Notes under the pieces: model-generated
Databases searched by the model: none
Seen by the model: the letters and a program-made list of their open reading frames with translations, nothing else
Told to the model about the DNA's origin: nothing
Assembly (NCBI GenBank): GCA_963281155.1
Contig: CAUJLY010000003.1
Location: 5,580,001 to 5,644,000 of the forward strand
Length of the DNA: 64,000 bases
Direction of reading: 5' to 3'
Source of the DNA: Rhabditophanes sp. KR3021
Lineage: Eukaryota > Nematoda > Chromadorea > Rhabditida > Alloionematidae
Made by a program: the position numbers and the translations under genes
Shown here: positions 57,312-64,000 of the stretch, piece by piece
How positions within the stretch are numbered: the first letter of the stretch is position 1
Layout of the letters: every line of letters starts with the position of its first letter

Positions 57312-60300
57312 GTTGTCACCACACGACAAAATGTATAATATAATATATGTTCTGAAATGAAATAAAGTAAAATAAAAGTAATTTAGTCTCTTTTTAAAGG
57401 CCCAAACAAACATAGCGATAAACTAATGGCAAAATAAAGTCAAAAGTATAGTAATGGCAAAATAATGAAGAGAAAAAATAATTGATGGCAGAAACATGAG
57501 ATCTGCCCATAGAAGGAAATTTAATGTTAGACAAACTTTGTAACCTTGCTTTGTTGAAGATTAAGTTACATGGGGGCACAAGGTTTTCTCCTGAATAAAT
57601 TGAGGGTAGAGCACTTTGTTAGTGATCTCATTTAAAAATGATGTTACATCAAATAGATACAAATATTAGATATCTTATAAGAGAAAGATAATAAGGAATA
57701 GGCGTTGGCTTAGGAGTAAAGGTAATTGGAAAGATAAACTACACGGCACTGTGGTGTCGTTGACTTTGATGAAAAATGTACATGAGGATGAGCAGGTGAC
57801 GGCAGTTTGATTCTGATTCATCTCTAGGCACATCCTTACCACAGATCAAGTGTAAAGTGTCGCATGATTATCTTTTGGTCTTCTGATCCATTTTTTATGA
57901 CTCAAGTTCATTATTTAGTAGTGAGATATAGACAAATAAAAAATAAATAAGTATAATATGTACACACAGACATGATTGTAAGTATATCTAAATAATGTGT
58001 AAATGATATCTAAACAATATCTATCCAGGCCAAATAATCAGATTGTGTTAAGTCATAAATGTTGCAAAATGATGCCTACAAGATAAGTGAATTAGAGGAA
58101 AGAATGGTTTTAATTTTTTGTTCGTCTTATTGGTCCAGTTGTTGTCTGTACACATATAATATTCATTATAATAATAATAATCCGAATAATGAGAACAATA
58201 TTTTGAGAAGATTGATAGAGTGCTCAAAGTTATCATCAACCAAATATCAAATGGTTTTAAGTAATGGAAGGCAAAGTTGCCTCACAACATTTATGTATAT
58301 AGTTGAAGGTATATTTATATACACCATATTTCGTGACATCATCATCATTAAAAATTTGTCAAATCAAAGGAGGATTTAAAAGTGAACGAAATTAGTAAAT
58401 TTTTGATCTTGCGTACCAATTCAGTAAATATACACATGGATGAATCATAGAAATTGTTTTTTTGGTGCAAAAGTTTTAGGTTGCAATTCGGTATGTTTGT
58501 AGTGATTAGAGTTAATAAATTGTGTTGACAGGTGAAAAAAGGATACATTAGTAATACTTAAATACCACTTGTATACATTATCTTTTTTTATATTTGGTGA
58601 TACTAAAATGTATTTCGTCAAATGATCTGGGATGGATGACAAAAAATGGAAGAAGAATAATAAATTAAAGTATGTACACATATTTATTTATTTAATCTAA
58701 AGATGTGAACTTACTGATGTTAATAAATATAAATATATTTGTGATTACCAATAATTATCATTATCATTTCTAATAATAATTCGTAATAATAATGAATTGG
58801 CGATGAAGAGGCAACTTTTGTTCTAAGTTGTTGCATTAATTGACGGATTTTGGTGAATAATTTTACAAAACCCCACTTGAGATTGTGCATTTGTCAAGGT
58901 ATTTGACTTAACAACAAAAGAGTTAAAGAGAAGGACAAAAATTGAAGCGCAAAATTACCTAACTTTTTATTGTGACTTAATAATCTATCAGGTACTACTT
59001 TTAAAGATATGTATTAGTTGAAAAGTATACACGTAATCACAATTGTATATTAACTTTATCAAAATAGAGGAAACACCTTAACTTGTAACTCCTAAACACC
59101 TCTAAATAGAAACCTTTAAAACGTTTATATGATCCTAACTTTTAAATAACTCTAGATAAAAGAAATTTAAATAATGTGTGTAAACTAAATTGAGGTAATC
59201 GGATTCTTCGGCATGAAGTTTAAGTTTCACCTCAAATTGACTCATCTTACACCAAATAAAAGGCGTCTTTTAATAAATTATTGAAAAGATATATATGTTA
59301 AATAAATTTCTTCTTCTTTATTTTGCTTCTGCTCCAATTCCCATCCCCACGAGGAAAGGATGTTGAAGAACAAAATAGGTAAGGGATGTGTTGTGGTGAA
59401 GTAGGTTTATGTATTTTGTCGAGTGTCACATAAATAGTTAAGGGAATATAAATGATTCAAGGTCAAACATGGAAATTGCGGCTATATCTAAAAAGTGTGT
59501 GAGTGATGGCTGTGGTCGGTGAAAGTTTTGATGTAGACAAAAAAAGATTATCAGATAATGGTGATGAGGATCAAAAAGGTTTATAAAAAGTCGCGAGTGG
59601 TGTATTTTGTTATGTATCATCATCTCTCCTAAAATAGAACAAAAAAGTCAATTGATCATTTATGTTGTTGATTGTGTTTAGCAAATTAGCAATTGCTGCG
59701 CACTTTGTGATTTTTGAAATAATAATTAACTACATGCAAAAAATGATTTAAATGTATTGTAAAAATGATGTAAAAGTATCTATAAATGATTTAAAAGTAT
59801 TTAAAAAATGATTTAAATATTGTTTAGTGTTTAATTTGTAATGTTTGAGGATTTAAATGCACATAAATACTTAGGTATTAATGAAAACATGAATGACTAA
59901 TTTCAAAAAACAATCAAGGTCATGAATTGAAATGTTTCTTAGTTAAAAAATAAATAGGTTGAGTAAGTAATATATGTGTAAATGGATAGTTGAAGAATAA
60001 CAAAATTTAGAAATTAAATTGTATTTGAAGGTACATATAAGTAATCGAATAATGAGAAAATTAAAGAAACTTGCAAGTTCATGGTCGTGTGGGTTTGTAA
60101 GTATAATTGAAATTTTGTAAAGAATAAAAATGGTTTTTTGTAAGAAGTAATAATATTAATAATAACTGGAATGTTTTAGAAAAACTGCTAATTTCATCAC
60201 TGTGAGATCGTCCAAAAATAAATGGTCATTTTAATATATAATTGAAGTAAGTATGTTGATCAGTCCTTTAGCCTTGTCCCGAAATGTAACCGGCAAAAAT

Positions 60301-61558
60301 TGGGTTGGATAAACAAAAAGGGTCTAAATGAAGTTAAAATCAAGAGGTTTGAGGCAGTGTGCGAGATGTCAAGATTTATCTTAACCATTGACAAACATTT
60401 TTAGTGATTGGAAAGGAAACAAACATATACTTTACCGATGTTAATTCGGACAGAGTCCCTTTTTACCTACAATTTATGCTAATACTAAGTCAAATTATAC
60501 AATCGAAAAAGAAAGAAATGGATAGTAACTATTAAAGGAAATGTCGTTTCTAAGACTTCATTTTATAAAGAATCAAGTATATTCAACTATACATTCGGCG
60601 TAGATAAAATTCGGACAAAGAAAATTGATTTAGATAAATCAACTGAAATCATATTTCCTTAACTAGATCTAATTAGAATATTTGTGTGAGATGGCATCAT
60701 AATTGCACTTGTTTACATCTTTTTACAAATTGTAAATGTGTTATTTAACTGAAATGAAGTGTTTTCTCTTAATAAATATATTTTGACACTGATTTACAGC
60801 TAATTCGAGAAAACATAAAATCTAGTCAAATATATGTGACTAATGAAAGGGTACGTTAAGTGAACATCATCTGAAGGACCTTTTATCAACTCACGTATAT
60901 TTTTAATTGAAGTCATTTAAAAAAACAATTAGTATTCAAATATACGTGCAGTACTTATTGCATTTATCACATCTCCAATTATATTATGTTTAAAAGCAAT
61001 GTGTTGAAAAATTAAACTTATGTCAATAGCCATGTATATTCAGTTAATATATGAATCAAAGGCCCGTTATTTAATACCAAAAGTTCTTTTGTCCAACTTA
61101 GACAACACCTGTTAAAGTAAGCAAACAATTAACAATTCAAATATAGCGAATCGTATCAATTTCGTAGTTTCATGAATTTACGAAAGTATTATTATTAATT
61201 TTAATCCGTGGGATTGTTTTTTAATTATTTAAAATTTATAACATTTTCTATTTTTGACAAATTGTGAATGAAATTTATTTTTAAATATTATTGAAATGAC
61301 TCAGAAACTTTTGTTTTTAAATGTCACCTTTGCAATACTTTTATTGTTTGAACAAGTAACATATAAAAATAAATATTTTACCATTTAAACGACAATTTTA
61401 TTAAAACAATAAATTTATTTCTTTTTTACAACCTTTAAGTTTAATACAATTTAATACGAGTGTTTTTAAAAAGATCTGCACTATTGCTATTACAAGAGAT
61501 CGTGGTTAAACTATAAATTTATCTTTTTTCTAAAATTTACAGTCTTTTTACCTAGATA
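57312..61558. other. 4.2-kb non-coding, purine-rich region
   Basis: No gene is supported. From about 57.4 to 60.1 kb the plus strand is rich in A and G, so the minus strand is pyrimidine-rich, as expected of intron or 5' UTR sequence upstream of the thioester-protein gene. The last kilobase is plain AT-rich and precedes CH protein B. Divergent promoters are expected here. Confidence 0.45.
59739..59822. repeat. short tandem repeat, AAATGATTTAAAAGTAT-like, 4 copies
   Basis: Four imperfect copies of a 19-22 bp unit (AAAATGATTTAAAAGTATNT with substitutions) within the purine-rich region. Confidence 0.6.
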
Positions 61559-62764
61559 ATGGAAGATGCTGTAGATGAAATACGACAATCGAAAGTATGT
61601 GAGAAAATAGATAATGAGTCGGAGAAAGGAGCTAAACCAATTGAAGAAGATGCTGTAATTGACGATATTGCTGGAACACCTGAGATCGATCATATTATTG
61701 AGGCTGAAACATCAATTACTGATTTAGATGGATCATCTATTCAAACAGTTCCTAATAACAATGCACCCATTAAAAAAAGCCTAGTTAAAAGAGAAGTGAC
61801 AAAGGAAAATAATAATGGAACTGGATCTGTTCTAAGACGATTATCTAATGCTTCTGAAGTTTTGCTAAATGAAACAATATTGGCCAAAATCAAGGGACCA
61901 ATGTCTGAGTCTTGGATGGGTAAAGCACAAAAAAAAGTTGTTGCTTTTGAAAAGTCAATTGAAAAGTCAGTATTGAAGTCTACCGAAACGGCAACTGAAA
62001 TAATAACTGTTAAAGCAGTCGAAAAACCCAAACGAAAAGTACACAAATATAATATAAGAAACGTTTATATTCCATCTGTACCTCAGATATCTCTCTTTGA
62101 GAGTAATCCTTCTGAATGGATTTTGATGCAAAAACAAGTTGTTCAGCATAAAGCATTATACATGTTGATGGAATGGATAATTCATACAGTCAACTTTAAC
62201 AATGCCAAAAAATTAGCTCTCCCCTATCCAAGAAGATTTCTGATTAGCAGTGATTTTATAAATCTTCTGAAAAGTGGTCAAATCCTTCAAAGATTAGCCA
62301 ATAAATTGAAGGCAAATAGTATTTTAGATGCTCCTGCTAATGAAAAGATGTCTGAGTTCAAAAAGTCAACTCGTTTGATTAGATGCTTTTCCGAATTTGC
62401 TTATCAAAAATGTGATATTCCACTAGATGTATTATTTTCATTGGAGGATTTTGACTCAAAGGAAGATAATGGTTATTCGAAGATATTTGGAACTATTGTT
62501 ATGGTAGCAATGCAAGATGAATGTAAATTTGGTAAATGTTGGGGATTCAATAGTAGATGGTTTGAAAAGATGAAGTTGAATAAATTTGAAAATAATGATT
62601 ATACGTATGTAGTCATGCTTTCATGTGATTATTTAGCTAAAAGATTAGTTAACAAATCTAGAATTGTCAAGAAGGCAATTGAAGAAACTAATTTTTCATG
62701 CCAAACAAAGTCCGGTCAAAATAAAGCTCCTTTGGCTAAAGGAGAGAATTTTGACTATTTGTGA
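61559..62764 (+). CDS. calponin-homology (CH) domain protein B, divergent paralogue
   Basis: Single exon, 401 residues. An acidic N-terminus of about 100 residues and a Lys/Glu-rich helical segment (AQKKVVAFEKSIEKSVLKST) precede a CH-type domain (about residues 190-320). It matches CH protein A in order: SEWILMQKQ (A: IAWISAQRP), FINLLKSGQILQRLANKLKA (A: FLAFLKDGTILTQLANKLAP), then FDSKEDNGYSKIFGTIVMVA (A: IQDKGKEGYQAVFNTLARVG). A Cys/Trp-containing C-terminal region follows that A lacks. Actin or cytoskeletal binding is inferred. Unlike A its codons are AT-rich, so expression is probably lower. A TTTACAG acceptor lies 17 bases upstream of the ATG. Confidence 0.75.
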   Translation: MEDAVDEIRQSKVCEKIDNESEKGAKPIEEDAVIDDIAGTPEIDHIIEAETSITDLDGSSIQTVPNNNAPIKKSLVKREVTKENNNGTGSVLRRLSNASEVLLNETILAKIKGPMSESWMGKAQKKVVAFEKSIEKSVLKSTETATEIITVKAVEKPKRKVHKYNIRNVYIPSVPQISLFESNPSEWILMQKQVVQHKALYMLMEWIIHTVNFNNAKKLALPYPRRFLISSDFINLLKSGQILQRLANKLKANSILDAPANEKMSEFKKSTRLIRCFSEFAYQKCDIPLDVLFSLEDFDSKEDNGYSKIFGTIVMVAMQDECKFGKCWGFNSRWFEKMKLNKFENNDYTYVVMLSCDYLAKRLVNKSRIVKKAIEETNFSCQTKSGQNKAPLAKGENFDYL

Positions 62765-63032
62765 ACTAAATGTGATTATTGTTATTATTTTAACAAGCAT
62801 TTCATACATATTTAATAAATATCTTTTGGAAAAAAATGTATTTCTACTCGTTAATAGATTTAAATAAAAGTAAGTATAATCAAGTCAAAATATATAGATA
62901 AAGGAACCAAATTAGTTTTTTACAGACTTGATTAGTTGTTTACAATTTACTGATTTTTTAAATTATTCACACAAAATAGTTTAAAAGGAGTTTTATTCAA
63001 ATAATCAACGAAAAATAACTATTTCCAGCGAT

Positions 63033-63358
63033 TCATAAATGTTTTTTCAATAAATTGAATCTAGAGTTTGTCTTTTGGTATTTTTGCTGATTAATTAAAG
63101 CGACAGCACGCTTGTATTCATCAATTGTAAGTTTGGGTTGAACTCTGTTCGTTTCATCCGATTTTCCTTTTGAAGATGTATGCTTTAGAGCTTTTGCAAA
63201 TGGCTGTCTTTAAATGAGGAAAATTTCTTTTTTATTATTGGTTATTATTCTTACTATAGTACATATTTGGATTACCCTTAATAGAGCTTATTCTTTTGAC
63301 AATTACTCACCTCCCCAATTTTAACAGATTCTCAAACAAATAAAGTTTCAAATTTATT
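63033..63358 (-). CDS. 3' exons of an unrecognised gene
   Basis: Exon 63358-63311 (acceptor CATTTAG, donor GAG|GTGAGT) joins in phase to exon 63207-63033 (acceptor TTTAAAG, stop TGA). The joined part reads NLKLYLFENLLKLGRQPFAK, then a basic stretch with Thr and Ser and TIDEYKRAVALINQQKYQKT before the stop. No ATG is in these exons, so the start lies upstream; I found no convincing first exon. Function unknown. Confidence 0.45.
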
Positions 63359-63829
63359 CTAAATGATTAAGATTTACAAATAGCGGTAAACATTTAAATC
63401 CCTAGTCTATGGATGTTCTGCAAACCCACAAAATTCGACTTGGCAATGACTTTCATACGAATAAAGTGTTCGGGACTTCTAAAATGCAAATAAATTATTT
63501 GATCTTCCGCAAAACGTTTAATTTGTATATTTTCAAAAAATAATTCTTGTTCATAACAACGACAATAATTACAATAAGGTACCTTTTAAGTTCAATTTTG
63601 AAATGGTCAATACTGGCATACAGCATACATTTTTATCTCTTATAATTAAGCTTATGAACCCAACCTAATTTTTTTGGGTTTAATTATGAATTACAATTAA
63701 AGTTCATAAATTGAGAAATTAAAAGTTATCTACAAGAAATCATTGTATGAGGCATTATTAAAAGGCGATTGAATAATAGAAAAATACTTATGGAAATTGT
63801 GACATATATAATAAATTAATTTATACAAA
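63359..63829. other. stretch with no resolved exon
   Basis: Should contain the first exon of the gene at 63033-63358 and the 3' UTR of the next minus-strand gene. A minus-strand ATG frame (MKVIAKSNFVGLQNIH, from about 63455) is a weak candidate only. Confidence 0.3.
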
Positions 63830-64000
63830 TTATGAGTTGTTAATTTTATGTTTTCTTGCTTGGCAATCATGAGCTACATTTGAAAAAATGTCATCGAGGT
63901 TGGCTGGTCTAAAGTTAAAATCTGTAATCAAGTTCTTTGCTTTGAGATCCAAGACAGTAGATGTGATTTCACGGACAACAGTTTCACTCCATTTAATGGT
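63830..64000 (-). CDS. 3' end of an unrecognised gene, cut by the window edge
   Basis: An open frame enters from the right edge and closes at TAA 63832-63830 (56 codons). It reads TIKWSETVVREITSTVLDLK at the edge, then NFRPANLDDIFSNVAHDC and a Lys/Asn end. Composition and codon pattern look coding. I do not recognise the protein; no domain can be named from this fragment. Confidence 0.55.
   Translation of the reverse strand, partial: TIKWSETVVREITSTVLDLKAKNLITDFNFRPANLDDIFSNVAHDCQARKHKINNS

Noticed and set aside
57076..57360. 94-codon plus-strand frame
   Set aside because: Lies opposite thioester exon 1, whose signal peptide and linker explain the open frame.

Overview
The window reads as nuclear DNA of a nematode. 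Genes are split by very short introns, many of them 38-50 bp. T-rich 3' splice acceptors sit 0-17 bases before several start codons with no upstream exon in sight, which fits spliced-leader trans-splicing. The gene content includes a caenopore-like saposin peptide, an SRT-like serpentine receptor, a nematode-type globin and an ARNT (aha-1) orthologue. The DNA is AT-rich. A clade IV affinity is possible but is only a guess. The ATG and splice coordinates given here were worked out by eye from reading frames and GT/AG sites.

Layout. 1-7.7 kb: a small secreted Cys-rich protein with an apparent frame break, then a four-exon globin with a very long disordered N-terminal region (minus). 9.8-15.9 kb: a tandem array of three rhomboid proteases (plus) and the tail of a decayed fourth copy. 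15.9-19.1 kb: an SRT-like receptor (minus) and a saposin-like peptide (plus). 19.2-22.1 kb: a mitoribosomal pair, DAP3/mS29 (minus) and mL43 (plus), with an unrecognised 56-residue two-exon gene between them. 22.3-29.5 kb: aha-1 (minus), TMEM234-like and TMEM106-like membrane proteins (plus), and a six-finger C2H2 protein (minus). 29.5-43.8 kb: mostly non-coding, pyrimidine-rich DNA with two plus-strand genes, a PNRC-like protein and a calponin-homology (CH) protein. 43.8-45.6 kb: a ZDHHC3/7-type palmitoyltransferase (minus) with a 20-nt microexon and a possible small gene nested antisense in its second intron. 46.7-57.3 kb: a 14-exon thioester protein of the CD109/TEP type (minus). 57.3-61.6 kb: purine-rich non-coding DNA. 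61.6-64 kb: a second, divergent CH protein and the 3' parts of two unrecognised minus-strand genes.

The thioester gene is the most unusual locus. It has a pair of mutually exclusive exons over the bait-like region, enforced by reading phase. It ends in a GPI-anchor signal. Every one of its constitutive introns longer than about 300 bp carries plus-strand (antisense) coding-like sequence. Five of these fragments are decayed relatives of one another and belong to no family I recognise. A sixth resembles the C-terminus of a restriction-endonuclease-fold protein.

How the genes work together: apart from the mitoribosomal pair and the rhomboid array, neighbours share no obvious pathway, as is usual for a nematode autosome.
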